Positions 26,792-37,131 of a stretch of 64,000 nt of DNA are shown here, in pieces. The stretch covers positions 1-64,000 of the forward strand of contig RAYR01000023.1 in NCBI GenBank assembly GCA_003612405.1. Direction: 5' to 3'. Origin of the DNA: a bacterium 0.1xD8-71. GTDB taxonomy: Bacteria > Bacillota > Clostridia > Lachnospirales > Lachnospiraceae. The number at the start of each line of letters is the position of its first letter. Position 1 is the stretch's first letter. The notes under the pieces are model-generated. The model was not told where the DNA came from, searched no databases, and saw only the letters and a list, made by a program, of their open reading frames with translations. Both the position numbers and the translations under genes were made by a program.

Positions 26792-28297
26792 ATGATGCAT
26801 AAGAAAAAGAATCAATGGCTGGGGAAGCTGGTTGATGAATTGAAGATGCAGGCACAGAAATCATTTCAGATTGGCACATTTGAAAAAATATCCGGTACAG
26901 AAGCCGATGAAAAAGCTCCTGAATTAATGGAAAACCTCAATAACCTGTTGAATTGTGCAAATCTGCTGCTGAATCATGCCAGGGAAAACATGACTATGCT
27001 GAACCGGATTAATCACTCCGGCATGTGGTCAATGTATTTTGGGGAAGATTCCCAGGTAAACCGTGTCATGTTCAGTGATGAATTCCGTGAGATTACCGGG
27101 TATGTAGACCGCAGTGAATTTGAAGACAGTGTGGACGCCTGGACATCCAGGATACATGAAAATGATCGGAAACGGGTCATTCAGGAGTTTCAGGATACTA
27201 TCCGGGATTCTACACAGCAAAAGAAATTTGATACGGAATACCGTTTTGAAACCAGGCATAACGGCCTGCGCTGGATGAGAATGGCAGGGGAGATTGTGTG
27301 GAGAGGTAAAAAACCGTTTGAATTTATCGGTATCATTACGGATATTACCACAGCCCACAATAATGCTGTGGATCTGGATATTTCCAACAAAAGACATGAT
27401 GCGATTGATTCTATCCTCAATGAAGGATCCTGGAGCATGAATGTGATCAATGGGGATATTACCAATCCGGAAAATCCATTCTGGTATTCAGAACAGTTCA
27501 GAAAATTATTAGGTTTTCGCAATGAACAGGATTTTCCCAATTCACCGGATTCCTATTCCAATCTCATTCATGGGGAAGAACGAAAAAGCATTATGGAACA
27601 GATTATGCATTATGTAAGAAGTGGAATACAGAATCCGCCTCTGAATCTGGAATTTCGTATTCTGCATGCGGACGGTAATTACCGTTGGTTTCAGATGACT
27701 GTAACGGGAGTATTTGATTCTTCCCATAAACCTATTGTGCTGGCGGCTACAGCACTGGATATCACAGAACAGAAACGCAGCCGGGAAATTTTTGAAGCTG
27801 ATATGGAAGAGAGTATACATAGTCTTGCGGCAGGACTTGATAAGATCAGTACTGTTGTGGCAGAGACAACAGGCAGTGTACAGGAACTGAACGAAAAGCA
27901 GCACAGTATCGTAAATGCCACGGTTGTGGTTAATGAAAAGGTAAAGGAATCTCTGGAGATTATTTCTTTGATTCAGGGAATCGCATCCCAGACAAATCTG
28001 TTATCCTTAAATGCTTCTATTGAAGCAGCACGGGCAGGGGAAGTGGGAAAGGGATTTGCTGTTGTTGCGGACGAGGTAGGAAGCCTGGCAGTTTCCTGTA
28101 ATGAGACATCCAAGCATATTTCGGAAAGCCTGAATGAAATGAGGCAGTCCATTGAGGAAATTATTTCCAAGATAGAGGGCATGGATCATGCTGTGCTGTC
28201 CCAGTCAGAAAACATGGAAAAAATCAATACCATGACCAATGAATTAAATAATCTGTGCGAACGTGTGAAAAAGATAGCCCGGACAGTATTTGCATGA
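26792..28297 (+). CDS. Cytoplasmic PAS-PAS methyl-accepting chemotaxis-type protein
   Basis: A 501-residue protein with no transmembrane helix. Two PAS/PAC units lie at about 70-190 ([21 protein letters not shown]) and 205-330 ([22 protein letters not shown], ending [11 protein letters not shown]). A short MCP signalling domain at about 345-500 holds the hairpin tip [21 protein letters not shown] and [11 protein letters not shown]. Such soluble receptors signal to CheA or act as scaffolds in response to small ligands or redox state. No che genes are in this window. It sits between the sortase and its substrates. ATG 26792 follows GAAAGAGGAAAAGC. Confidence 0.85.
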   Translation: MMHKKKNQWLGKLVDELKMQAQKSFQIGTFEKISGTEADEKAPELMENLNNLLNCANLLLNHARENMTMLNRINHSGMWSMYFGEDSQVNRVMFSDEFREITGYVDRSEFEDSVDAWTSRIHENDRKRVIQEFQDTIRDSTQQKKFDTEYRFETRHNGLRWMRMAGEIVWRGKKPFEFIGIITDITTAHNNAVDLDISNKRHDAIDSILNEGSWSMNVINGDITNPENPFWYSEQFRKLLGFRNEQDFPNSPDSYSNLIHGEERKSIMEQIMHYVRSGIQNPPLNLEFRILHADGNYRWFQMTVTGVFDSSHKPIVLAATALDITEQKRSREIFEADMEESIHSLAAGLDKISTVVAETTGSVQELNEKQHSIVNATVVVNEKVKESLEIISLIQGIASQTNLLSLNASIEAARAGEVGKGFAVVADEVGSLAVSCNETSKHISESLNEMRQSIEEIISKIEGMDHAVLSQSENMEKINTMTNELNNLCERVKKIARTVFA

Positions 28298-28325
28298 GGA
28301 ATAGCGCCTCAGACTCTAAAAAAAC

Positions 28326-28353
28326 TTGCATAAATTCTCAGATATAGTAAAAT
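28326..28353 (+). promoter_or_regulatory. Promoter of the giant surface protein, twin of the sortase promoter
   Basis: TTGCAT (28326-28331), 16-base spacer, TAAAAT (28348-28353). The flanking bases match the segment at 25366-25397 in about four of every five positions. It lies 141 bases before the surface-protein start at 28495. Confidence 0.6.
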
Positions 28354-28494
28354 AAAATATATGTAAAGTGGCGGGCACATGCATATGTTTATAAAAGTAT
28401 GTATAAAAGCAGAAAAAGACTAAATAAAAAAGGTAAATCTGTCGATATAGATTTGATGGATTATATATTTTTGTCAGAAGGGGACGGAAGAATT

Positions 28495-31400
28495 ATGGCA
28501 AAGAAAGCACCTGTCAAAAAGACCAAGAGAAGATTAAAGAGGAGTGTCAGACGCAGTCTTGCGGCAGTTCTGATGGTCACATCTATCGCTGTGGCCGCGA
28601 TTCCTGTGCCGGAAAACTATGCAGAGGACGGTGATGTCACGCCGGGGCCTGGCGGCACGACTGTCATAAAAGATGTGCATGCGGATGCAGTGGCAAGAGA
28701 TTTTATTTATGATGTGTCTGATGCGGATGCAGGCTCGACTGGGGCTATTGCCACCTGGGCAGCTACAAACCTGAATAAATTTGTGATAAAATCCGGTGAT
28801 AAAGAGGGAGAGCTGGATGAAAACTCTATCTGGAATCAATATGATCCGGATGCTGAGGCGGGAACAGATAACGGGACTGGTACGACGACTCCCAAAACTT
28901 ATGCATCCATGGTAATAAGGGATGTGGACGGTGAGAAAACATTAAGCTGGCAGTTCATGTATTATGTGAGAAACATTCAGGGCAGTGGCTTGGGAAATGG
29001 TCCCCGCGGAATTATCTGTAAGTATAACGGGGAATATATGGCTGAAAAAGTCGATCTTCCCATGGTGTTAAATACCAAATATTATACGGTTGAGCAGGAT
29101 ATTTTCCGTAACTTTTTCGAGGGTAAAAGACCGAATGGAACAGGACTGCATGACGGCAGTGGCTCTAATTGGGGAACTACCTATGTTGACTGTCTTCCTG
29201 ACAAAGAATATACATATAACTATAGTGATTATAAAACCAGCACATACCAGGATGAAGAGACCAAGTATGTTCTGGAAACTTATTTTGCCGCAGAACTGGC
29301 CAATCAGAGACAGATTTATAAGAAATATGATGACAGCTATGACCAGACAACAGGTGACTATGGAGAATCTGATGATTTAAAAAATTCTTTCCTCGCCAAA
29401 ATGCCAATGGAGATACAGGATCCAGGTTTACAAAGAAAGTTTTATTGTGAACATGACCTTATTCTGAAAAGGCAGTCCAAGCCGTATTCTCTTGTTGCAG
29501 TCAATAACCAGAGACCCAAGGATGATAAGGGTGGCATTGTTTATGTGGCGCAGGGAGGACAGCCGGGCTTAGATTATTATAATGATGATGCCGGTTATCT
29601 GGTGGAACAAAGAGCAAATTATCTGATCTGTGGTATCGGGGCCAGTGCATTTAAAGGCAATAACCGTATTCAAAATCTGGAGCTGCCGTCCATGATCAGC
29701 TTTATCGGGGATCATGCTTTTGAAGGCGCCAGCCTGATCAAGGACATTAATATTGCTAATGCTTCTTTTATTGGCAATCAGGCCTTTAAAGATTGTGGAT
29801 CCCTGGGCAAGGTGGTTATCGGTGAAGGAACCGAAACGATAGGGGCGGAATGTTTCTACCGTACTGCGGTGGACAGTATCAAGCTACCCAGCACCACCCA
29901 GGAAATTGGATATGGTGCTTTTGCATATTGCAGTAAACTGGCGAATCTTGATTTAAACAGCATATCACAGAATTGTAAGATTAGGGATTTTGCGTTTTAT
30001 GAATGTCCGGCACTGAAGGATGTGAAAATGCAGAATGCACAGATTGCATCGATTGGAAAGGGTGCATTTGCCTGTACGGGCGGTGATGAACTTTCCTTTG
30101 CGTTTCCTTTGGATATGCCGTCTTATGCGGATGCTGACAAGAAAATAAATACCATTGGCGATTTTATGTTTGCCGGGCGTGCTAATCTTGTGTCAGTTGT
30201 TTTTCCTGAGAAATATGGAAGAACGGAAACGACACAGGTGAAGCTGCCGGATAATATGTTCCATGAGTGTACGAATCTGTCCTTTGTGGAATTCCCGGCT
30301 GGCAGGGATCAGTATGCCTGTGGATACGCGACCTATGATGGGGAGAAGCTGTTTAAGGATGTGGCAAACGTCAAGTTCTATGTCAAAGGACCTAAGATGA
30401 AGAATCCTGTGGATCCGGCAGACCCTCGTACCACGACATGGGCGGCTAAGATGGCAGTGGAAGATAATCCGATTCCCTATCTGTATGTAGAGAACGGACA
30501 GGAATATTATGAAGTCAGCAATGGTTGGTATCTGTATTGTGTGGATCCGGCAGGAGTTATCATATCCTGTACATTGACACCTGATGCAAGAAAAAACCAC
30601 ATGGGCGAGATTAAGGCCAAGGGTATTGATCTGGATATTCTGCCGATGGTGGGAACCAGAAAGGTAACGGCAATTGCTACAGGGTGTTTCTCAGATGAAG
30701 ATTTAAATCAAAATGTGAAATCTCTGTCCATTCCCGATGATTCCCTGACAGAGATTAATGCGGATGTATTTAAAGGTTGGCCGAGACTGGCAGAGGTGTC
30801 CATCGGTAATTCAGTGACGACTATCGGTGACAGGGCATTTGCGGACTGTAGTCAGTTGGTTGATGTGACTTTCCATTCACCACTGGCAGGCTATACTGCA
30901 TTTAAAGTCGGACAGGATGCGTTTAAGACGGGCAGTGATGAACTGACCTTCCATGGTGACATTGTAAAAGGATATGCACCTTATGAATGGGCTATGGATA
31001 AGAATAACCTGATTGACCCTGCTTCCGGTATGCGGGTGTGCTATAAGAGTCTTTCGCCCACTTATCAGACAGTAATGTATGACGCCAATACCGGTTATGT
31101 GACGCTTCTTGACTATCCGAAGTATGATCAGATTGATAACTTGATTGATGAGCTGCATAAAGAAGAGTATACCAAACTGAAATTTTCTTCTTATGGAGAA
31201 ATGATGGAACAGGTCAATTATGACACATTCCGGGGCGAAACCTACGATTCTATGAGAGAAAACTTCAAAAACAGCTGGAACAGCGCTGCGACTGAGGAAG
31301 AGAAAGAAGCGGTATATGAATCTGAGTTTTATGGGCCATGGGTAAATCCTAAATTTTGTGCAGAATTTGTTTCAGGAGGCGGAAGTGGTTCCGGTGGGGA

Positions 31401-34155
31401 TACTACGTCCAGTGGCGGTACTACATCCGGCGGTGGAGATACTACATCTGATGGTACTACAGACACAACCCGCAATGATCTGGTAGATTTCCTGTTTGAG
31501 CCCCTTGTGGTACAGGCGGCTAATGGACGTCCATTAGCTTTCTACGAGGAAGATGCCACACATAAGAATAAACGTTACAGCGTCCTTACAAATGCGGAGT
31601 CAGGCAATGCATACCGCAATCTGACGGCAGAGGAGAGCGCGCTTGTCAATGCTGTCAAGAATGTTGTGGTACCCGAAAGTGTAGATTCCATTGATGTATA
31701 TGGTTTTATGACAGGAAACTATGCGAAGGAAGAGATTGAGCCTACTGTGGAGGGAACAGCGGCTAATCAATATAATGCAAGCAGATATCTGTCCAGAACG
31801 AAACTGGGTAATGAAACTTATAATATGTACACCAGCATAACAGGTGATGCTGACGATGAGACCAGACCACAGCCGGGTCTGTTCAGCGGATATTATAATG
31901 ACAGATGTGAAGCGGAGGGGGAAGAGATTTTCCTGCGCGGTAATGATCGTGTGGAAAGTATCACCTTAAACAGTGTACACTATCTTCCGGATTATGCTTT
32001 TGACAGTTGTGAGAAGCTTCGCTCTGTGACATTGGGACCCAATTGTTCTGATATTGGAACGGCACCTTTCAGGGGCTGTTACAATATGGTCATGGTGGGA
32101 GACAACGAGTATTACAAGACACAAAACGGTATTGTATACTCTGTCAATACAGACGGTTCTTATACGATAGAGGAATGTCTGGCGGCAAGAGGCCGGTTAG
32201 TGGGCACAGCGTTGATTCCGGATCAGGGAGATGAGAACTTAAGCAAGGTCAGTGCCATCAAGCCGGGCGCTTTCGAGGACTGTGACCATATCACCACCAT
32301 AGATTTAAGCCGAACTTCTGGCTTGACAGTGATTCCGAAGGATTGTTTCAGAAATGATCCTGGAAATACCAAATGCGGAAATCTTTCGTCCGTAACACTG
32401 CCAAGAACAGTGAACGAGATACAGGAAGGTGCATTTGCCAATGCGCTGAAGCTGAATTCCCTGACGATTCCGGGTATGGAAGTGTTTATCTCTGCCCGTG
32501 CTTTTGAGAATAACGATGATAATTCCAAAGCAGTTACCATGGTGAGAACTTATCAGGATTCTTCAGCGAGAAGATATGTGAATACTTATGGTGAGCCGAC
32601 CAAGTTTAACTTACAGTGGGAAGATATCGGTAACCAGTGGCGCGTTACTTTCTATGGCCCTGATGGTGTCATGCTTACAGATCTGGTCAACCAGGATGGT
32701 GAGAGTATTGATAACCCGCAGTATGTAAAAGATGATGAGTATGTGAAGCTGCCTACAGATCCTGTGAAGGAAGGATGGACTTTTGAAAGTTGGCTGGGTA
32801 CTGATAATGCGAAGGTATCTGACCGGATTCATGGGGATACGAACTTCATTGCCCAGGGGCATAATAATGATGGCAGTGTGGATGGTAAATATGTTGTAGA
32901 GTTTTATGATGGACTGGACGGTAAGATGCTTTCCGGCCGTGGTGCTGAGAAAGATGGTAAATATTATGTAGATGCCGGCAAGTCGTTTGCAGATATGGGC
33001 TATGAGGCGCCTGTATTCCCGGCCCATGACAATGCGGCCAATCCCAGATGGAGTGAGAACTGGACTACGGCGACAGCGGTGAACTCCAATATGACGATTG
33101 TGGCACTGTATTCTTCTACCACCAGCGGTGGCACTACCAATACCAGTGGCAATACGACGAATACCAGTAATAACGCGACGAATAACAATAATAATACCAG
33201 TAGCAGGTCAACATCCACTACCAGTACCAGTAATACCAGCAGTTCTACTTCCAGCAGTTCCACCAGTACCAGTTCGACGACTTCGGACGGTAAGGCAGTT
33301 GCGATGTATACAGTATTGGTACAAAACGGAAGCGGAAGCGGAAGTTATGCCCAGGGAGCTACAGTTGTTATTTCAGCTTATCCTCCGGCAGAAGGCATGG
33401 TATTCAGTAAGTGGACGACAGAATCTACAGGTGTGACGCTTGCAAGCGTCAGCACACCGGTTACAACCTTTGTGATGCCGGGCAACAATGTGACGATTAC
33501 GGCGAATTATGTGGAAGGAACCGCACCGGCGGCCAATGCAGGCACAGCGACAGGAACAACACCGGTGAATAACGGTAATACCACTGTGGATATCACCAAA
33601 CCGGGTATCTCCAATAAGGATCTGGCCACGGCCAACGTGAACGGTTCTACGGATAACTTTATTGTGAAGATTTCCGAGACGGATGCGGCAACCCAGGCAG
33701 TGTCCGCAGCTCTTACCAATAAATATGGTAATCTGGAGAATATCCTGTATTATGCGATGGACATTACCTTGTGGGATTCCACAGGCACTTATCAGCTTAC
33801 GGCTGATCAGGTTGCCGGACTTTCCGTAGATATTACCATACCGATTCCGGATGCTCTGGTGGCATATGGCGGTAATAATATGGCGGGAGCAGTAGTAAAC
33901 GGCGATCAGTTAGAGAACCTGAATGAGAGTTTCACCACCATAAACGGTGTGCCATGTATCAGATTTACGGCGACACACTTCTCACCGTACACAATATATG
34001 TGGATACGGGTAATCTGACGGAAGGTATGTTAGATGTGACGCCTAAGACCGGTGATCCGATTCATCCGAAGTGGTTCTTATCCATCGGACTCGCTTGTCT
34101 GTCAATAGCGCTGTTTATGAAGAAAGATAAGAAAGCAAAAATAAAAACGGCATAA
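28495..34155 (+). CDS. Giant BspA-like leucine-rich-repeat surface protein with PxTGD sorting signal
   Basis: A cell-wall protein of 1,886 residues. A Lys/Arg-rich signal peptide (RRSLAAVLMVTSIAVAAIPV, about 15-43) leads to a unique domain; then BspA-type LRR_5 blocks near 380-550, 580-605, 700-800 and 1145-1350 (repeated AF..C..L..+.+P). A Gly/Ser/Thr spacer near 960-990 and an InlB B-repeat-like unit at about 1380-1455, then a related one to about 1540. A Ser/Thr/Asn low-complexity linker at 1540-1600, a divergent InlB repeat at 1602-1672, and a wall-proximal module ending FSPYTIYVDTG. The C-terminus is TPKTGD (1849-1854), IHPKWF, a hydrophobic helix and a basic tail. ATG 28495 is preferred over 28399 because it gives a normal signal peptide and follows GGACGGAAG. 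Confidence 0.9.
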   Translation: MAKKAPVKKTKRRLKRSVRRSLAAVLMVTSIAVAAIPVPENYAEDGDVTPGPGGTTVIKDVHADAVARDFIYDVSDADAGSTGAIATWAATNLNKFVIKSGDKEGELDENSIWNQYDPDAEAGTDNGTGTTTPKTYASMVIRDVDGEKTLSWQFMYYVRNIQGSGLGNGPRGIICKYNGEYMAEKVDLPMVLNTKYYTVEQDIFRNFFEGKRPNGTGLHDGSGSNWGTTYVDCLPDKEYTYNYSDYKTSTYQDEETKYVLETYFAAELANQRQIYKKYDDSYDQTTGDYGESDDLKNSFLAKMPMEIQDPGLQRKFYCEHDLILKRQSKPYSLVAVNNQRPKDDKGGIVYVAQGGQPGLDYYNDDAGYLVEQRANYLICGIGASAFKGNNRIQNLELPSMISFIGDHAFEGASLIKDINIANASFIGNQAFKDCGSLGKVVIGEGTETIGAECFYRTAVDSIKLPSTTQEIGYGAFAYCSKLANLDLNSISQNCKIRDFAFYECPALKDVKMQNAQIASIGKGAFACTGGDELSFAFPLDMPSYADADKKINTIGDFMFAGRANLVSVVFPEKYGRTETTQVKLPDNMFHECTNLSFVEFPAGRDQYACGYATYDGEKLFKDVANVKFYVKGPKMKNPVDPADPRTTTWAAKMAVEDNPIPYLYVENGQEYYEVSNGWYLYCVDPAGVIISCTLTPDARKNHMGEIKAKGIDLDILPMVGTRKVTAIATGCFSDEDLNQNVKSLSIPDDSLTEINADVFKGWPRLAEVSIGNSVTTIGDRAFADCSQLVDVTFHSPLAGYTAFKVGQDAFKTGSDELTFHGDIVKGYAPYEWAMDKNNLIDPASGMRVCYKSLSPTYQTVMYDANTGYVTLLDYPKYDQIDNLIDELHKEEYTKLKFSSYGEMMEQVNYDTFRGETYDSMRENFKNSWNSAATEEEKEAVYESEFYGPWVNPKFCAEFVSGGGSGSGGDTTSSGGTTSGGGDTTSDGTTDTTRNDLVDFLFEPLVVQAANGRPLAFYEEDATHKNKRYSVLTNAESGNAYRNLTAEESALVNAVKNVVVPESVDSIDVYGFMTGNYAKEEIEPTVEGTAANQYNASRYLSRTKLGNETYNMYTSITGDADDETRPQPGLFSGYYNDRCEAEGEEIFLRGNDRVESITLNSVHYLPDYAFDSCEKLRSVTLGPNCSDIGTAPFRGCYNMVMVGDNEYYKTQNGIVYSVNTDGSYTIEECLAARGRLVGTALIPDQGDENLSKVSAIKPGAFEDCDHITTIDLSRTSGLTVIPKDCFRNDPGNTKCGNLSSVTLPRTVNEIQEGAFANALKLNSLTIPGMEVFISARAFENNDDNSKAVTMVRTYQDSSARRYVNTYGEPTKFNLQWEDIGNQWRVTFYGPDGVMLTDLVNQDGESIDNPQYVKDDEYVKLPTDPVKEGWTFESWLGTDNAKVSDRIHGDTNFIAQGHNNDGSVDGKYVVEFYDGLDGKMLSGRGAEKDGKYYVDAGKSFADMGYEAPVFPAHDNAANPRWSENWTTATAVNSNMTIVALYSSTTSGGTTNTSGNTTNTSNNATNNNNNTSSRSTSTTSTSNTSSSTSSSSTSTSSTTSDGKAVAMYTVLVQNGSGSGSYAQGATVVISAYPPAEGMVFSKWTTESTGVTLASVSTPVTTFVMPGNNVTITANYVEGTAPAANAGTATGTTPVNNGNTTVDITKPGISNKDLATANVNGSTDNFIVKISETDAATQAVSAALTNKYGNLENILYYAMDITLWDSTGTYQLTADQVAGLSVDITIPIPDALVAYGGNNMAGAVVNGDQLENLNESFTTINGVPCIRFTATHFSPYTIYVDTGNLTEGMLDVTPKTGDPIHPKWFLSIGLACLSIALFMKKDKKAKIKTA

Positions 34156-34178
34156 GCAAATATTCCAGGGAGAATCCT

Positions 34179-37004
34179 ATGGGAAAAAAACTTAGAAATC
34201 TGATCGGCACGCTGCTTTTAGTGACGGCGATTGCGGTGACACAGATTCCTGTATCGGATGTGGAAGCGGTGGATACCTCTTCCGCATCTGATTTTCAGAT
34301 GGATGGAACTACATTAGTGAAATACAATGGCACGGCTGAGAACGTGTCTATTTCCAATTACGTGGAAAAAATTGAGGCAGAAGCTTTTGCGGACAATTCT
34401 TCCATACGGCATGTTACAGTGGGTGATGCGGTGGAGGTCATTGGGGCGAGGGCTTTTTCCGGCTGTATGAACTTAGAGACAGTGGTCATTCCGGATTCAG
34501 TGGAAATCATTGAAAATGCATCATTCAGCGGATGTCCTTCCCTGCGCGGTGTAACTGTCGGTACAGGGTTAAAGAGTCTTGGAAACGGAGCATTTGCCGG
34601 TGATTACAGTCTGGCAAAGGTGGATTTTGACAGCAGTAATCCCTGGTTTACCTGTGATGACGGGGCTATCTATAACAAAAAGGGATGGAATATTCTGTAT
34701 CAGGTACTGGCAGGCAGAAAGGCGTCTTCCTATGTGATGCCTGCTTCAGTGACACAGATTAAACCCTATGCCTTTTGGGGGGATTATAATTTGGAGGCGG
34801 CGGAAATCAGCAGTAATGTGAAGGAAGTCTCCGGTTATGCCTTTTCTAATTGTAAGAATTTAAAAGATGTGATGATTCCTTTTTCTGTCAAGAGTATAGA
34901 TATGAAAGCTTTTGAGGATTGTGTGAGACTGCGGAATATCAAGATTCCCGCATCAGTAAGTACAATTCACAGTACGGCTTTTGATGGCTGTACAAAACTG
35001 ACAATTGATGCAGAGCCAGGGTCTTATGCGAAGAGCTTTGCCGATACACTTGTTTTGGAAGATATTGATGTGTCAGAGTATGAGGAAGCGCCGATTCCCG
35101 GGAAAGAGAGTGAGACATCGGGAAGCGGAGAAAGCGTGAAGAATCTGGCACCGGCAGATTATTACCATGAAGTGTCCCGGATGAACGCCATGGCGGAAGA
35201 GGAAGATTCCTCTGTGAAGGGAAAGTCCAGAGTGATCGGACAGGAGGCTTATATTCTGGTAGATAATGCCAAGGCAACCGTGAACGTAGGTGCTACGGGC
35301 AGTACACTTGGCGGAGATCCGGAGCTTGAGGAGGAAGAAGACCTGGATACAGTACCGGGACTGGCCGGTTCTGAAGACGCCAAGGGTGGTTCTTTCCCCA
35401 AATATACCATTGTGAATAAAGAAACCATAGCCGCACAGGCATATTACGATGATACCATGACTTCTTATCAGATTCCGGATGGTATCCGCAAAATCGGAGA
35501 GTTTGCATTTGCCAGGGCCGATCTTACATCCGTCAGGATTCCAGAGGGCGTAGAAGAGATCGGGTATGCGGCATTTTATCATTGTGATAGCTTGACTGAT
35601 GTAGTCATTCCGCAGAGTGTAAAGGAAATATCCGTGGCAGCATTTTCTAAAACGCCCTGGCTTACACAGTGGCAGGAAAGTGGAAACGGTGATTTTCTGA
35701 TTGTTGGTGACGGGATTCTGTTGGCCTATCGCGGTAATGGGGGTATGGTCACGATTCCCGGTAATGTCAGACAGATTGGTGCAGAAGCATTTATGGATCA
35801 GGCCGGCATTACAGGTGTCCAGATTCCGGACAGTGTGGAAGTGATTGGGGAAGGCGCTTTTATGGGATGCAGCAGTCTGACCCAGGTACAGGGTGCAGGC
35901 AGTGTGAGAGAGATTCGTGACAGGGCATTTGCAGGCTGCCCGATTGAAGAGATTCATATTCCGGAATCAGTGGAAAAAATCGGCCTTCGGGCGTATGATC
36001 ATGAGGCCAATGTGGATACCGTGATTGTTTTTGAGGGAGATAAGCTTCCAGCAATTACTCATGAGAACACAGCCACCAAATTATACCGGGATGCTTATCG
36101 GGATCTCAGTTTTAAGGGCTGTCAGATTGCAGTGATTCCCGAGGAAGTTACAGACTTGTCGGATACCGTATTATCGGCTGCTGTTCCGGGATTTACAGGT
36201 GTCATATGCAGACAGACGAAAGAGGCTTCAGAGGGGGAAAACGGAACACTTCAGATTGTTGCTTCACGGGGAACCGGACCGGCTGCCGGGGAGAGCTGTC
36301 AGATAGATGGTCAGACTTATGTGTTGGAAGATGCGGAAGAACAGCTTGTGGATACAGTGGCTGACAGGAAAAAGACAGAGGGTATTACGGTCAATAATAA
36401 CAGTTATTCCATCTCACAGGAGGGGACCATCCTTGCTGTGATGGAAGGCGGAGAAGGCAGTTATCAGATTGATATTACAGACAGTGAAGATGCAAAGCTC
36501 CAGATAGGGGATGTTTACAAGAAGATTTATGGCAATAAGCTTCCCTATACCCTGCGTGCTTATGAAATCAGTATGATGGAGACATACAGCGGGATTCCCA
36601 TTACCAGTCTCGGAAAACAGCGTGTGGAGATTACGATGCCGATTCCTGACGGTGTTGGACAGGAAAATCTGCATGTGGTCTGTCTGGATGAGGATGGACA
36701 GCTGGAAGAAGTGCCCAACAGAATTGTATCCGTGGATGGCAGGGATGCCCTTACCTTTACGGCAGCGCATTTCTCACCTTATGGAATCTACAATTATAAC
36801 TCGGGCAGTACAGTGGTTGCCGATGTGAAAGAGGGGCAGGCAGTGTTTATGTCTCTTGGAAAGAAAGACGATTCACCGGATACAGGGGATTACAGTATTC
36901 ATCCCAAATGGTTCTTTGGTGCAGGTCTTTTCTTTGCAGCCATGGCGGTGTTCTTTTATCGAGGCGGCAGACGCAGACCGAGGAAGAATATGACAGAATC
37001 TTAA
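34179..37004 (+). CDS. Second BspA-like LRR surface protein with SPDTG sorting signal
   Basis: A 941-residue relative of the preceding protein, encoded 23 bases behind it with its own GGGAGA ribosome site. The signal peptide (LLLVTAIAVTQIPVSDVEA) shares the pattern VT.IAV..IPV with the first. LRR_5 blocks occur at about 50-290 and 425-620. The wall-proximal region has PIPDGVGQENLHVV and TAAHFSPYGIYNY, paralleling the first protein. The sorting signal SPDTGD (899-904) is followed by YSIHPKWFFGAG, a membrane helix and a GGRRRPRK tail. BspA-type LRR proteins are known adhesins in other anaerobes; here the ligand is unknown. Confidence 0.9.
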   Translation: MGKKLRNLIGTLLLVTAIAVTQIPVSDVEAVDTSSASDFQMDGTTLVKYNGTAENVSISNYVEKIEAEAFADNSSIRHVTVGDAVEVIGARAFSGCMNLETVVIPDSVEIIENASFSGCPSLRGVTVGTGLKSLGNGAFAGDYSLAKVDFDSSNPWFTCDDGAIYNKKGWNILYQVLAGRKASSYVMPASVTQIKPYAFWGDYNLEAAEISSNVKEVSGYAFSNCKNLKDVMIPFSVKSIDMKAFEDCVRLRNIKIPASVSTIHSTAFDGCTKLTIDAEPGSYAKSFADTLVLEDIDVSEYEEAPIPGKESETSGSGESVKNLAPADYYHEVSRMNAMAEEEDSSVKGKSRVIGQEAYILVDNAKATVNVGATGSTLGGDPELEEEEDLDTVPGLAGSEDAKGGSFPKYTIVNKETIAAQAYYDDTMTSYQIPDGIRKIGEFAFARADLTSVRIPEGVEEIGYAAFYHCDSLTDVVIPQSVKEISVAAFSKTPWLTQWQESGNGDFLIVGDGILLAYRGNGGMVTIPGNVRQIGAEAFMDQAGITGVQIPDSVEVIGEGAFMGCSSLTQVQGAGSVREIRDRAFAGCPIEEIHIPESVEKIGLRAYDHEANVDTVIVFEGDKLPAITHENTATKLYRDAYRDLSFKGCQIAVIPEEVTDLSDTVLSAAVPGFTGVICRQTKEASEGENGTLQIVASRGTGPAAGESCQIDGQTYVLEDAEEQLVDTVADRKKTEGITVNNNSYSISQEGTILAVMEGGEGSYQIDITDSEDAKLQIGDVYKKIYGNKLPYTLRAYEISMMETYSGIPITSLGKQRVEITMPIPDGVGQENLHVVCLDEDGQLEEVPNRIVSVDGRDALTFTAAHFSPYGIYNYNSGSTVVADVKEGQAVFMSLGKKDDSPDTGDYSIHPKWFFGAGLFFAAMAVFFYRGGRRRPRKNMTES

Positions 37005-37082
37005 AGAACAGAAATATAAATAGCAGAAATATAAATAATAGAAATCAATTAGAGAAAAGAATGGAATCGAACCGCAAAAAAG

Positions 37083-37118
37083 CTCTCGGCATAGAATAAT
37101 CTAAAGCCGGGAGTTTTT
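37083..37118 (+). terminator. Intrinsic terminator behind the surface-protein operon
   Basis: CTCTCGGC (37083-37090) pairs with GCCGGGAG (37106-37113), one G-U pair, preceded by six As and followed by TTTTT (37114-37118). Two copies of AGAAATATAAATA stand just upstream (37010-37040). Confidence 0.75.
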
Positions 37119-37131
37119 AGGTGGAGATAGT

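Noticed and set aside
33113..33291. Tandem DNA repeat at the Ser/Thr/Asn linker as a separate repeat element
   Set aside because: The ACCAGT-like repetition simply encodes the low-complexity linker of the surface protein.
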